64,000 nucleotides of DNA from Effusibacillus dendaii (GCF_015097055.1 NZ_AP023366.1:3313001-3377000); one strand, 5' to 3'. Shown: positions 1 to 8,869, counted from the first letter of the stretch. The notes: generated from the letters alone by a model not told the origin. Translations and numbers: made by a program.

Positions 1-36
1 GACTGGATATTGAAGTTTTTTCTCATAAATCCACAT
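1..36 (-). CDS. cotJC: Spore coat protein CotJC, 5' end only
   Basis: Only the first 12 codons lie in the window; the gene runs off the left edge. The visible N-terminus reads MWIYEKKLQYPV, which is the usual start of CotJC, a manganese-catalase-like protein of the inner spore coat. An AAGGAGG ribosome site (complement of 47-53) sits 10 bases upstream of the ATG. It is the third gene of a cotJA-cotJB-cotJC operon, 18 bases after cotJB. Family assignment rests on this short peptide plus the operon order. Confidence 0.8.
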   Translation of the reverse strand, partial: MWIYEKKLQYPV

Positions 37-54
37 GGATGGGTTGCCTCCTTG

Positions 55-315
55 TTAGACTTGCCAAGGCCAGGGTGTATTGTCCCATTGCCATGGCGCA
101 CTGGAGTAGCTGTGTCCGAAATGCTGCAGAGGTCCATAGCATGCCTCAAACTCTTGCGCAATTTTCCATCGTTCCTGCACGCACTGATTGTATTGCTGGA
201 TGGCATTCACATCTTCCGGGTGAGTGTCCAGATATAGATTCAGCTCCACCAGCACGAAGTCGATTGCCTGCAACTCCTGCAACAGTTGGTAATATCGTTC
301 ATCCATTTGATGCAT
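55..315 (-). CDS. cotJB: Spore coat protein CotJB
   Basis: An 86-residue protein of the CotJB family (usual length about 87), made in the mother cell and needed with CotJA and CotJC for the CotJ layer of the coat. It has the family's acidic start MDERYYQLLQELQAIDF, a DTHPEDVNAI segment near residue 33 and a Trp/Pro-rich tail. The start chosen is the ATG at 315, which overlaps the cotJA stop as TGATG and has GGGAG five bases upstream, implying translational coupling. An in-frame TTG one codon earlier and an ATG three codons later are less likely starts. Confidence 0.92.
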   Translation of the reverse strand: MHQMDERYYQLLQELQAIDFVLVELNLYLDTHPEDVNAIQQYNQCVQERWKIAQEFEACYGPLQHFGHSYSSAPWQWDNTPWPWQV

Positions 316-521
316 CAAAACTCCCGCCTTTCATACGGACTGTACAAAATAGGCCACAACGTTCCGTGTTTCAATGCATCCATCGGGGAAAACTGCGGCA
401 GGTTTGGCGGTTGATAGCCGATAAAAAGATTCGGCGGCACCGAATAATGTTTGACAGTTTGCGGCCGACACGGATCAAACGGACTGACATACGGATGCCA
501 AAAACGGTAATGAGGATTCAC
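315..521 (-). CDS. cotJA: Spore coat associated protein CotJA
   Basis: A 68-residue Pro/Tyr-rich protein of the CotJA family, first gene of the cotJABC operon. Visible family features are the YVSPFDPC segment near residue 11, the central PPNLFIGYQPPNLPQFSP stretch and the ending around LKHGTLWPILYSPY. Start is GTG at 521 with GAGGAGG seven bases upstream. Its stop overlaps the cotJB start. In B. subtilis this operon is sigma-E dependent; I could not define a convincing sigma-E promoter in the 170 bases upstream. Confidence 0.92.
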   Translation of the reverse strand: MNPHYRFWHPYVSPFDPCRPQTVKHYSVPPNLFIGYQPPNLPQFSPMDALKHGTLWPILYSPYERREF

Positions 522-688
522 CTCGAAACCTCCTCGCAGTCAAAGATATAGACATTTCACCATATGTCAAATACCCAGTGGGTGTGATGGGCGAGTGCCT
601 ATTGGAATCTCCAATCTGGAATACTGTCATAAATAATCCAACAAAAGCACAAAATACCGATAATGAATTGATAAAAGGAGCGACGTGC

Positions 689-2386
689 ATGTTTCGCAAG
701 AAGGCGGGGGAAGTGCTGATTGACTTGTTGATCGAATGGGGCGTTGACCATATTTATGGAATGCCCGGCGATTCGATCAACTCGATTATTGAGCCGTTAC
801 GAAAGGTACAGGACAAAATCAAATTTATTCAAGTCAGGCATGAGGAAGCCGGGGCTTTGGCGGCAGCGTCGTACGCGAAACTCACTGGGAAAATCGGGGT
901 ATGCATGGCAATCGCGGGGCCCGGTGCAATTCACCTGCTGAATGGGCTTTATGACGCGAAACTGGACCGGGTTCCTGTTTTGGCGATTACTGGACAGGTC
1001 GAATCGGATTTGCTTGGAACCGATTTTTTTCAGGAAGTGAACTTGGAGCGGATGTTTGATGATGTTGCTGTTTACAATCAACGCATCATGTCCGCCGAAC
1101 AGTTACCTGCTGTTGTGAATCAGGCGATTCGTACGGCTTACACAAAAGAAGGCGTATCCGTATTAACGATTCCAGACGATATTCCCAGGTTTGAAGTCGA
1201 ATCGGAAGCGCGCGGCACAAGCTCCTTTTTTGTCAGGTCGGAAATCTTTGCTCGTGAGTTTGATCTGGAGAAAGCCAGACAATTGTTGGAGCGGGCCGAG
1301 AAGCCGGTTATTCTTGCCGGGAAGGGAGCCAAGGGGGCGAGGGAATCCTTGCTGTCTTTTGCCGATCAAATAGGAGCTCCGATTGTGATTACATTGCCGG
1401 GAAAAGGAGTGATCCCGGATGAGCATCCGTTTTGTTTGGGAGGACTGGGGCTGATAGGAACCAAACCTGCGTATGAGGCGATGAGAGAAGCAGATACGCT
1501 GGTGATGGTGGGTACTTCCTATCCCTTCACAGGCTTTCTGCCGAACTCCGCGAAAACCATTCAAATCGATACGGACCCCTCACAGATTGGAAAACGGTAT
1601 CCGGTGGATGTCGGTCTTGCAGGAGATGCGGATAAAACTCTTAAATGGCTGACAACGCACGTAACCAGGCATCATGACCGTTCATTTTTGGAGCGCTGTC
1701 AACAGCACATGAAGCAATGGTGGGCCAGAATGGAACGACAAGCAGAGAATTCGTCGACTCCCATCAAACCGCAACGGGTGATACAAGCGTTACAGCAGGT
1801 TGCACATGAGGATGCCGTCCTGTCTGTGGATGTCGGGAATGTAACCGTTTGGATGGCGCGTCATTTTCGGATGACGGAGCAACAATTTATTATTTCCAGT
1901 TGGTTAGCGACGCTTGGGTGTGGACTGCCTGGTGCGATTGCCGGTAAAATCGCCTATCCGGACAAGCAGGTGTTTGCCGTCTGCGGAGATGGCGGGTTTG
2001 GGATGACCATGAATGATTTTGTGACAGCCGTAAAATATGATCTTCCGATTGTGGTCGTGGTCCTTAACAATCATAAGATTGCGATGATCAAATTTGAACA
2101 GGAAGTAATGGGAAACGTGGAGTTTGGCACGAATCTGGTAAACCCGAACTTTGCCCAATATGCGGAAGCTTGCGGAGGAATCGGTTATCGGGTGGAACAG
2201 CCTGGCGATCTCCTGCCGGCGTTCCAGCAAGCGGTTTCACAAACGAAACCTTGTATTATCGATGTGCTGGTGGATGCAAATGAAGCGCCTATGCCGGCAA
2301 AAATCACTTTCGGTCAGGCTGCCGGATATGCCAAACATATGGTCAAAGAACTGTTTGCAGAAAGGAGAATCGATTTGCCGATATAA
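689..2386 (+). CDS. poxB: Thiamine-diphosphate-dependent pyruvate oxidase
   Basis: A 565-residue ThDP enzyme of the pyruvate oxidase group (B. subtilis YdaP, E. coli PoxB), expected to convert pyruvate to acetate and CO2 (or acetyl phosphate in the oxygen-using type) with FAD. Three domains are visible: Pyr domain with the cofactor-activating Glu in RHEEAGA (about residue 52), a central FAD-binding domain, and a PP domain with the ThDP motif starting GDGGFGM at 433 and closing with NN at 460-461. The ATG at 689 is chosen over an upstream GTG because AAAGGAG lies nine bases before it. Whether it feeds quinone or oxygen cannot be told from sequence. Acetate formed could be recycled by AcsA at 15.9 kb. 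Confidence 0.9.
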   Translation: MFRKKAGEVLIDLLIEWGVDHIYGMPGDSINSIIEPLRKVQDKIKFIQVRHEEAGALAAASYAKLTGKIGVCMAIAGPGAIHLLNGLYDAKLDRVPVLAITGQVESDLLGTDFFQEVNLERMFDDVAVYNQRIMSAEQLPAVVNQAIRTAYTKEGVSVLTIPDDIPRFEVESEARGTSSFFVRSEIFAREFDLEKARQLLERAEKPVILAGKGAKGARESLLSFADQIGAPIVITLPGKGVIPDEHPFCLGGLGLIGTKPAYEAMREADTLVMVGTSYPFTGFLPNSAKTIQIDTDPSQIGKRYPVDVGLAGDADKTLKWLTTHVTRHHDRSFLERCQQHMKQWWARMERQAENSSTPIKPQRVIQALQQVAHEDAVLSVDVGNVTVWMARHFRMTEQQFIISSWLATLGCGLPGAIAGKIAYPDKQVFAVCGDGGFGMTMNDFVTAVKYDLPIVVVVLNNHKIAMIKFEQEVMGNVEFGTNLVNPNFAQYAEACGGIGYRVEQPGDLLPAFQQAVSQTKPCIIDVLVDANEAPMPAKITFGQAAGYAKHMVKELFAERRIDLPI

Positions 2387-2387
2387 A

Positions 2388-2428
2388 CAGCCGGTCCAAA
2401 CGGATCGGCTGGCATGGAGTGTTTTTTT
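2388..2428. terminator. Hairpin between convergent poxB and the FtsA-like gene
   Basis: Arms CAGCCGGTCC (2388-2397) and GGATCGGCTG (2402-2411) pair with one mismatch around AAAC. On the minus strand the hairpin is followed directly by TTTATAT, on the plus strand by a T7 run ten bases later, so it may serve both genes. Confidence 0.55.
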
Positions 2429-4583
2429 AAGAAAGGTTTTGGTCTTTCAACACCCATTCAATCAGGATTTCGTCGCCGTCTTTCAGGCGGGTGGTGAATT
2501 CCGCCCTCTCGCCGTTGAGTTCCATACGCAAATTTACCGCGTTCGCAGGACGTTCCCGGTCGACATGGACATACTGGAAAATGTGCGAGAAGACGGGAGT
2601 CCATTCCTCCGTAACCAGGTTGATCGTTGCAAACTCAGGTAAAACGGTGTCGAGATCAACCGATTTTCCGTTTAGTTCATAAACGGGTTTGGGGGCAAAC
2701 AATTGGACTCGGTTTCCGTTTACAATCACCTGTATGCTTTGCCGCTCGTATTCCTCTTCGTGCAGAATGTCCCGCAATGTGGCCCGTTTGCGTTCTGCTG
2801 TCCGCACTTCGATTCGGTCGCCGGGTTTGACCGTTTTATGGATCGGAGCCGGAGTGCCGTTTACCAGGAGTGTTGCCGCATCCTGCCGCACGGTTCTAGT
2901 TTCGCCGTTGACAACAGCCGACAGGGTGGCAGACTGAAATAATTCTGGCCGATATCCGAGAATCGGCAGCACGTCAAGCAGGGCTTCCGGTACATGGATG
3001 GTGATTTCGGCACGATCCACAAGCGGTGTATCGGCAGACACTACCTCTCCATTCATGCGGACAATCGGATGAATCAACCGCTCCTGCCCATTTACGATAA
3101 GGGAATATGGTTCACATTCAGTCAATATATCGGCGATTGTCGCCTGTGCATCAATGCCGGGCGTACCTTCCAGAATTTCGATTTCGTCCCCATGTTGAAT
3201 AATATCGTCGAGCCGGGCGGGTTGTTGGTTCAAGAGCAGGGTGGCGGGGGTACCGATCGACCCTTTCAGCACTTTCACCATTCCATGAATGTTTACAGTC
3301 AGCGCCATCCCGGGACGGCCGTGCAGTTTGCGGATATCGATATCAGCTGACAGCAGCGCATCGCCGACTGTTACCTGACGAAACTCAAATAACCGGATAG
3401 CTTGTCCATTGACCCGGATGGAAACGGATGAAATCGGCGCATGGATGGCAGCCAGCGCAATGCCAACCGGTGTAACGGCATCCGGTCCGGCCAATATTTC
3501 ATGTTTGGTGATCAGTTTGCCGATCGCGTCCGCTCCACGGATGGCCACCCGTTCTTTTGGCAGCCCGAGAATGTCAGCAAGCCGCTCCGGCAAGAGCGGC
3601 GTCTGGGAACCGCCTCCTACCAGCATGACTGCCTGTGGTGACTGGCCGTTCAAGTTGCGGATTTCATTGGCGATTCGCTGCGCCAAATCGGTGACTTCCG
3701 GCAAAATGGAGGCAATTACATCGCGTGACGGCTTTTCGGTTATGACACCCAGCACATCGCTAAACGTAACGGTGTCGCTTGTAAGCAGCTCCCGTTTGAG
3801 AGATTCCGCCACCGGGAAATCCAACAGAAATTTATGGGACAGCGCTTCCGTGATTTCATCGCCGGCAAATGGCACCATTCCATATGCAGTAACCGTGCCT
3901 TCGGATGTAATGGCAATATCGGACGTTCCGGCACCGATATCGACGAGCGCCAAATTTAATTTTCGCATGGAGGGAGGAATTAAGGCGTTGATGGCAGCGA
4001 TCGGTTCTAGCGTAAGGGCGGCCATTTCAAGTCCTGCCCGTTCCAGCGCAAACTGCAGCGAGTCGATAACCACCCGCGGCAGGAAGGTAGCGATAATTTC
4101 CACACTGGCTTGCAGACCCAACTGATCTACCAGTGAGCCGATCGGCGAGTCGTCCAACCGGTAATGCATGACCGTATAGCCGACACAATGGTAACGGGAA
4201 GCGTCCGGTGTTGTAGCTTGCAATTCCCGTTCTGCCTGTTGGACGGCTGACAGTTCCATCGCCAGCACATCGTCTTTTGTCAACCGCTGGTTGTTTGTGT
4301 CCCGTTCGATTTTGGTGCGGATGGTTTTCAAGGCGCGCCCGGCGGCTGCCACCGCTACTTTGTGCAGGGGACCGACCTTTGCTTCCAATGCGTTCTTGAC
4401 CTTTGAAATGACAGACGCGACCTGCACCACGTCATGGATTTGTCCGTCAAGCATCGCACGGTTGGCATGCTCACTCTGTTCGGTAGCGATGATTTGCAAA
4501 CCGTCTTCTTCGTATTTGCCCACAAGTCCCACCACAGATCGGGTTCCGATGTCCAGCGCGAAAATCAGGTCTGTGCCTGCCAT
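2427..4583 (-). CDS. FtsA-domain ATPase with long C-terminal extension
   Basis: A 718-residue protein whose first ~350 residues form an actin-fold ATPase of the FtsA/PilM/EutJ type: phosphate-1 motif DIGTRS at 11-16, phosphate-2 VDIGAGTSD at 214-222, adenosine motif LVGGGSQ at 321-327. The remaining ~360 residues are a chain of beta-rich repeats with recurring patterns such as GDEIEI, GDRIEV and GDEILI, resembling beta-grasp or ubiquitin-like segments. Classical FtsA is about 420 residues and sits beside ftsZ, so this is a distinct family of unknown role found in some Bacillales. It lies 23 bases downstream of ilvA on the same strand and may be co-transcribed. ATG at 4583 has GAGGAG eight bases upstream; a GTG nine bases earlier overlaps that site. 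Confidence 0.8.
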   Translation of the reverse strand: MAGTDLIFALDIGTRSVVGLVGKYEEDGLQIIATEQSEHANRAMLDGQIHDVVQVASVISKVKNALEAKVGPLHKVAVAAAGRALKTIRTKIERDTNNQRLTKDDVLAMELSAVQQAERELQATTPDASRYHCVGYTVMHYRLDDSPIGSLVDQLGLQASVEIIATFLPRVVIDSLQFALERAGLEMAALTLEPIAAINALIPPSMRKLNLALVDIGAGTSDIAITSEGTVTAYGMVPFAGDEITEALSHKFLLDFPVAESLKRELLTSDTVTFSDVLGVITEKPSRDVIASILPEVTDLAQRIANEIRNLNGQSPQAVMLVGGGSQTPLLPERLADILGLPKERVAIRGADAIGKLITKHEILAGPDAVTPVGIALAAIHAPISSVSIRVNGQAIRLFEFRQVTVGDALLSADIDIRKLHGRPGMALTVNIHGMVKVLKGSIGTPATLLLNQQPARLDDIIQHGDEIEILEGTPGIDAQATIADILTECEPYSLIVNGQERLIHPIVRMNGEVVSADTPLVDRAEITIHVPEALLDVLPILGYRPELFQSATLSAVVNGETRTVRQDAATLLVNGTPAPIHKTVKPGDRIEVRTAERKRATLRDILHEEEYERQSIQVIVNGNRVQLFAPKPVYELNGKSVDLDTVLPEFATINLVTEEWTPVFSHIFQYVHVDRERPANAVNLRMELNGERAEFTTRLKDGDEILIEWVLKDQNLS

Positions 4584-4606
4584 ATTTGCCACTCCTCTGC
4601 CGGTCC

Positions 4607-5812
4607 TTAGTGCACCGTGTAAATAAAGCCTTCTTCACTCAGTCTTCTAAGAATTCGTTCGATGTGGCTGCGATCCCTTGTTTCCAAATTGATTTCCACT
4701 TCCGCCTGGCCCAGGACGATTCGCTCACCGTGGCGGTGATGATGAATGGAGATCACATTCGATTTTTCTTCCGCAAATATTTTTGCCATTGTCAAAAGAA
4801 TACCCGGGCGATCCGGAACAATTGTTACGAGCCGCAGATAACGTCCTGCTTCTACCAAACCGCGTTCGATAATTTTCGAGAGAAGATTGACGTCAACATT
4901 GCCGCCGGACAGCAGCACGACGATTTTTTTGCCGATGCAGTGGATCTTTGAGTCGAGCATGGCGGCTAACCCGACCGCCCCGGCCCCCTCCACGATCAGT
5001 TTGCTTCGTTCCATCAACAAAAGCATCGCTTTCATGATTTGTTCGTCACCCACAGTAACCACTTGATCAACGTATTTCCGAACCAATTCGAATGGCAAAT
5101 CACCAGGTCGTTTCACCTGGATTCCGTCCGCAATTGTTTCCACATGATCCAGTGTTTCGACGCGTCCGGATTTGAGGGATGTTAGCATATTGGCGGCTCC
5201 TTCCGCCTCGACGCCGATGACTTGAATGTTCGGCTTGACCAGTTTTGCGGCCAGCGCCACTCCGGCTGCCAAGCCGCCGCCGCCGATTGGTGTGACGATG
5301 ATATCCGCATCCGGCAGCTGTTCCAAAATTTCCAAAGAAATCGTTCCCTGCCCGGCGATCACTGCCTCGTCGTCAAACGCATGTACGAATGTCATGCCGT
5401 TTGCCTGCTGCAGTTGCAAAGCATACTGGTAGGACGCATCGTAATTGGCGCCATGCAGCACAATTTTCGCTCCGTAACTGGACGTAGCCTCTACTTTAGT
5501 CAGGGGAGCTCCTTCTGGCATCACAATGGTACAGGGGATGCCGAGACGGCTCGCCGCATAAGCGACACCTTGCGCATGGTTGCCGGCAGACGCGGCAATC
5601 ACGCCCCGTTTTCGTTCCTCTTCTGTCAATGACAGAATTTTATTGGTGGCGCCACGGATTTTGAATGCGCCTGTGCGCTGCAGGTTCTCCATTTTTAAAT
5701 AGATGTCGTTATGGGTCATCTTACTGTAGGTGTGTGAGTGTTCGAGCGGTGTAAGATGTATGATATCGGAAAGTTTTTGGCGAGCGGCTTGAAAGTCATC
5801 CAATTGCAACAT
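4607..5812 (-). CDS. ilvA: Threonine ammonia-lyase (threonine deaminase)
   Basis: A 401-residue PLP enzyme that deaminates L-threonine to 2-oxobutyrate, the first step to isoleucine. The PLP lysine is K51 in the motif GAFKIRGA; the phosphate-binding glycine loop GGGGLAAG lies near residue 182; an ACT domain occupies the last ~75 residues (VTIVPDRPGILL onward), suggesting feedback control. Length fits the single-ACT form. It is preceded by an unusual leader containing a direct repeat that overlaps the ribosome site (see 5813-5906), and it is followed after 23 bases by the FtsA-domain gene. The start ATG at 5812 is itself preceded in frame by ATG-TAA. Confidence 0.92.
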   Translation of the reverse strand: MLQLDDFQAARQKLSDIIHLTPLEHSHTYSKMTHNDIYLKMENLQRTGAFKIRGATNKILSLTEEERKRGVIAASAGNHAQGVAYAASRLGIPCTIVMPEGAPLTKVEATSSYGAKIVLHGANYDASYQYALQLQQANGMTFVHAFDDEAVIAGQGTISLEILEQLPDADIIVTPIGGGGLAAGVALAAKLVKPNIQVIGVEAEGAANMLTSLKSGRVETLDHVETIADGIQVKRPGDLPFELVRKYVDQVVTVGDEQIMKAMLLLMERSKLIVEGAGAVGLAAMLDSKIHCIGKKIVVLLSGGNVDVNLLSKIIERGLVEAGRYLRLVTIVPDRPGILLTMAKIFAEEKSNVISIHHHRHGERIVLGQAEVEINLETRDRSHIERILRRLSEEGFIYTVH

Positions 5813-5906
5813 TTACATTTTATCCTCCTTAGCGAGACCTGGTGGCTATGCCACCAAGGGGAGACTTGTGCCCGTTGGGTGCTTAGCGACCTGGCGGTTT
5901 TCCGCC
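5813..5906 (-). promoter_or_regulatory. Candidate structured leader of ilvA
   Basis: Read on the minus strand, two GC-rich hairpins, GGCGG-AAAA-CCGCC (5906-5893) and GGTGGC-ATA-GCCACC (5855-5841), are each followed by a near-identical single-stranded element: CCAGGTCGCTAAG (5894-5882) and CCAGGTCTCGCTAAG (5842-5828). The second copy runs straight into the ilvA Shine-Dalgarno AAGGAGG (5830-5824). A pyrimidine-rich segment, GTCTCCCC, between them could pair with the ribosome site. No T-box (no AGGGTGGTACCGCG-type motif) and no intrinsic terminator is seen, so control of translation is more likely. I do not recognise it as a known riboswitch class. Confidence 0.45.
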
Positions 5907-5939
5907 GCAACAAGCTGTCAAATTGCGAATGATACCCCA

Positions 5940-5969
5940 TTGTCTGAAAACACAATATTGTGGTACGAT
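5940..5969 (+). promoter_or_regulatory. Possible sigma-A promoter for hisC
   Basis: TTGTCT at 5940-5945 and TACGAT at 5964-5969 are separated by 18 bases, leaving a leader of about 40 bases before the hisC start. Match to consensus is moderate. Confidence 0.4.
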
Positions 5970-6017
5970 ACGTTCTAATATACCAAAAAGTTTCGGACTA
6001 CGGGAGTGTGGATTCAA

Positions 6018-7139
6018 ATGTCAAAAGATGTTTTAAAATTTGTTCGCCCTTCTTTGCATGGATTAAAACCTTACATTCCCGGCAAGCCGATTGCGGAAGT
6101 GCAAAAAGAGTTTGGATTGACAGAGGTTGTGAAACTGGCATCCAATGAAAATCCGATTGGTCCCTCAAAACATGCACAACAGGCCATTCAAGCGGCACTT
6201 GGCGATCTGCATCGCTATCCGGATGGCGGCCAATTGGAATTGAAACACGAACTGGCCAAATTTTACAATATATCGGAAGACATGATTATTGTCGGCAACG
6301 GTTCGGATGAGGTAATTACACTTTTTTGTACGACGTTCCTGGAGCCAGGCGATGAAATCATTGTGCCGAGCCCTACTTTTTCAGAGTACATGTTTGGTTC
6401 CACATTGATGGCAGGGAAAACGGTGGAAGTCCCGTTGCGGGAAGGATTTGCCTATGACCTGGCCGATTTTGCAAAGGCGATTACCGACCGGACTCGCATG
6501 ATTTTCCTGTGTGTGCCGAACAACCCAACCGGTACCTATATCAAACACGCGGAACTGGAATCGTTCCTGCAAAACATTTCTCCAGATATTCTGGTTGTGC
6601 TTGACGAAGCGTACAATGAGTATGTGGAATCGGAAGACTGTGCGCAGGGATTGGAATTTTTGCGGAAAGGGTACAACGTGGCGGTGATGCGTACGTTTTC
6701 CAAACTGTATGCGTTGGCGGCGCTGCGAATTGGATACACGATGGCAAAGCCGGAAGTAATCGGGTTTGTAAACCGCGTACGGGAACCGTTCAATGTCAAC
6801 CATCTGGCACAGGTGGGGGCCATTGCGGCACTGCATGACAAAGAACATACGGAAAGCAGCCGTCGTGTCAATTCGCAAGGAAAACGCGTTTTGTACGAAG
6901 GGTTCACAAAACTCGGGCTGCGCTACATTCCTACAGAAGCCAATTTTATTTTAGTGAATGCCGGTGTGGATTCGATGCAACTGTTTCAGTCGTTATTGAA
7001 AGAAGGTGTGATTGTTCGTGCAGGCAGCTTTTTCGGATTGCCGAGTTGGATTCGGGTGTCAATTGGGCTGCCGGAAGAAAATGAACGCCTTTTGCAGGCA
7101 TTGGCCGTATCGTTGCAGGAATTGAAGGCAACCGTTTAG
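6018..7139 (+). CDS. hisC: Histidinol-phosphate aminotransferase
   Basis: A 373-residue class II-type PLP aminotransferase that converts imidazole-acetol phosphate to L-histidinol phosphate; in Bacillales HisC also serves in tyrosine and phenylalanine synthesis. Visible motifs: LASNENPIGPS near residue 41, the PNNPTG signature near 167, LDEAY near 195, and the PLP lysine K229 in RTFSKLYALAALRIGY. ATG at 6018 has GGGAG eleven bases upstream; a GTG at 6006 would overlap that site. It stands outside a his operon and directly before the DAHP synthase gene, which fits the aromatic role. Convergent/divergent neighbour ilvA shares the 200-base upstream region. Confidence 0.92.
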   Translation: MSKDVLKFVRPSLHGLKPYIPGKPIAEVQKEFGLTEVVKLASNENPIGPSKHAQQAIQAALGDLHRYPDGGQLELKHELAKFYNISEDMIIVGNGSDEVITLFCTTFLEPGDEIIVPSPTFSEYMFGSTLMAGKTVEVPLREGFAYDLADFAKAITDRTRMIFLCVPNNPTGTYIKHAELESFLQNISPDILVVLDEAYNEYVESEDCAQGLEFLRKGYNVAVMRTFSKLYALAALRIGYTMAKPEVIGFVNRVREPFNVNHLAQVGAIAALHDKEHTESSRRVNSQGKRVLYEGFTKLGLRYIPTEANFILVNAGVDSMQLFQSLLKEGVIVRAGSFFGLPSWIRVSIGLPEENERLLQALAVSLQELKATV

Positions 7140-7295
7140 GAATATAAAACCAATCTAAATTTTTCGTAAAAAAAAGGCCAATTGCGACAATTTTGTGTTA
7201 TTATTCTATGTAATTCTGTTTGAGCAGAGATTAGTTTAGCGGAGCGTCCGTTCACCCAAAAGGTGCCGTGACGGAGCACAAGGAGGAGAAACCGA

Positions 7296-8393
7296 ATGAA
7301 AACAAGTGAAAGAATGGAAGAAATCCGGTTGCAACTGGATGAAATCAATTTGGAAATTCTTGGTTTGTTATCTCGCCGAGCGGAGCTGGTGCAGGAAATC
7401 GGCGAATTGAAAAAACAAAAAGGAACCGAACGGTTTGATCCGATTCGTGAAAAGGAAATGTTGGATAACTTGGTGGAAGCCAATCCAGGACCGTTTGACG
7501 ACAATACAGTACGTCATTTGTTCAAGCAAATTTTCCAAGCGTCGCTTGGTTTAATGGAAGAGGAAAAGAAAGCGCTGCTGGTTTCCCGAAAGAAACAGGC
7601 GCAAGACACGGTCATTGAGATTAACGGAGTCCGCATCGGCGGCGGCCAACCGGTAATCATTGCGGGGCCTTGCTCGGTTGAAACACGGGAGCAGATGGAT
7701 ACAGTCGGGGCAGGTTTGCAGATGCAGGGGATTAAACTGCTGCGCGGCGGCGCTTATAAGCCGCGCACATCCCCGTATGATTTTCAGGGACTTGGCAAAA
7801 AAGGCCTGGAACTGATTCGACAAACGGCTGACAAATACGGAATGGCTGTGATTTCCGAGATTGTATCGCCATCTGATATTGAAATGTCGCTGGACTATGT
7901 GGACGTGATTCAAATCGGCGCACGCAACATGCAGAATTTTGAGCTTTTGAAAGAAGCGGGCAATGTGCGCAAACCGGTTTTGCTGAAGCGAGGCATGTCT
8001 GCCACGATCGAAGAGCTTCTGTTTGCGGCCGAATATATTGTTTCCCGCGGCAATGAACGGGTAATCCTCTGTGAACGGGGCATTCGCACCTACGAAAAAG
8101 CGACCCGCAACACGCTTGATATTTCGGCGGTGCCGATTCTCAAACAGGAAAGCCACTTGCCTGTAATCGTTGATATTACTCATTCGACCGGACGCAAAGA
8201 CATCATGTTCCCCATTGCAAAAGCCGCATTGGCAGTTGGAGCGGATGGACTGATTGTGGAAGTCCATCCGGAACCGAGCGTCGCGCTGTCTGATGCAAAA
8301 CAACAAATGGACATTCCGGAATTCAATCGCTTTATGAAAGGATTGCAGGAAAGCGGTTATTTGCAAGGGGTTAGTCCGATTGCAGTGAAATAA
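7296..8393 (+). CDS. aroA: Bifunctional chorismate mutase / DAHP synthase
   Basis: A 365-residue fusion (symbol as in B. subtilis AroA(G), not the E. coli EPSP synthase). Residues 1-90 form an AroQ chorismate mutase helix bundle ([22 protein letters not shown]). From about residue 105 a class I-beta DAHP synthase barrel follows, with [22 protein letters not shown], and [11 protein letters not shown]. It condenses phosphoenolpyruvate and erythrose 4-phosphate; the mutase domain senses chorismate/prephenate for feedback control. AGGAGGAG precedes the ATG by seven bases. A 155-base upstream region with no hairpin separates it from hisC. A strong terminator follows. Confidence 0.95.
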   Translation: MKTSERMEEIRLQLDEINLEILGLLSRRAELVQEIGELKKQKGTERFDPIREKEMLDNLVEANPGPFDDNTVRHLFKQIFQASLGLMEEEKKALLVSRKKQAQDTVIEINGVRIGGGQPVIIAGPCSVETREQMDTVGAGLQMQGIKLLRGGAYKPRTSPYDFQGLGKKGLELIRQTADKYGMAVISEIVSPSDIEMSLDYVDVIQIGARNMQNFELLKEAGNVRKPVLLKRGMSATIEELLFAAEYIVSRGNERVILCERGIRTYEKATRNTLDISAVPILKQESHLPVIVDITHSTGRKDIMFPIAKAALAVGADGLIVEVHPEPSVALSDAKQQMDIPEFNRFMKGLQESGYLQGVSPIAVK

Positions 8394-8421
8394 GTTATGC
8401 CTATTGTGATAACAACAAGGA

Positions 8422-8451
8422 GGAGCCGGGATTTGCACCGGCTCCTTTTTT
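8422..8451 (+). terminator. Intrinsic terminator of aroA
   Basis: GGAGCCGG (8422-8429) pairs perfectly with CCGGCTCC (8438-8445) and is followed by T6. Confidence 0.9.
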
Positions 8452-8469
8452 CCAAATGGAGGAATGTTG

Positions 8470-8847
8470 GTGAACTGGAAGCATTGGGTATTTGCATTGG
8501 CTGCGGCAGCGGTTTTGGCTGCGGAAACGTTTTTGCCGATTCAATCCGTAAGTCCGAGCCGGTACATACAGATTCGCTATGGATTGGAAATCGCTTATTT
8601 CGTCCTGTTGTTGATGCTGGGAGTGGCTGTTGGGCAGACAGTGCAGGAGCGGTTCCTGAACCGTGCCGGTGAACAGGAATATCGTAAAAATATCAAAATC
8701 TACCAGCTGTTTGCTGTTCTGTTCGTGATTGCATCCGGTTTGTATCTGTTTGCGGGCTGGCTGCCCGCTTGGGTCGGTCGCCATATTATTTTTTTTGCCG
8801 GGTATTATTACAGGCTGTCAAGGCTGAAAGTTCACAAAAAAGAATAG
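8470..8847 (+). CDS. Small membrane protein, unknown function
   Basis: A 125-residue protein with three likely membrane segments: residues 5-22 (alanine-rich), about 38-58 (FVLLLMLGVAVG) and about 78-100 (LFAVLFVIASGLYLFAGWL), and a basic C-terminus (RLKVHKKE). The GTG at 8470 is chosen because GGAGG at 8458-8462 lies seven bases before it; an ATG at 8464 is only one base from that site. It overlaps no other gene and is transcribed alone. I do not recognise the family. Confidence 0.6.
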   Translation: MNWKHWVFALAAAAVLAAETFLPIQSVSPSRYIQIRYGLEIAYFVLLLMLGVAVGQTVQERFLNRAGEQEYRKNIKIYQLFAVLFVIASGLYLFAGWLPAWVGRHIIFFAGYYYRLSRLKVHKKE

Positions 8848-8869
8848 CCCAACCGATTTTGCTGGGCTA
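8836..8869 (-). terminator. Terminator facing the small minus-strand ORF
   Basis: TAGCCCA (8845-8851) pairs with TGGGCTA (8863-8869); read on the minus strand it is followed by an ATTCTTTTTT tract. It overlaps the stop of the upstream plus-strand gene. Confidence 0.6.

Noticed and set aside
5813-5940. T-box leader for ilvA
   Set aside because: No T-box motif, no specifier-loop layout and no intrinsic terminator is present.
7551-8438. 295-codon open frame antisense to aroA
   Set aside because: Composition is histidine/asparagine-rich as expected for antisense; no start signal; aroA is unambiguous.
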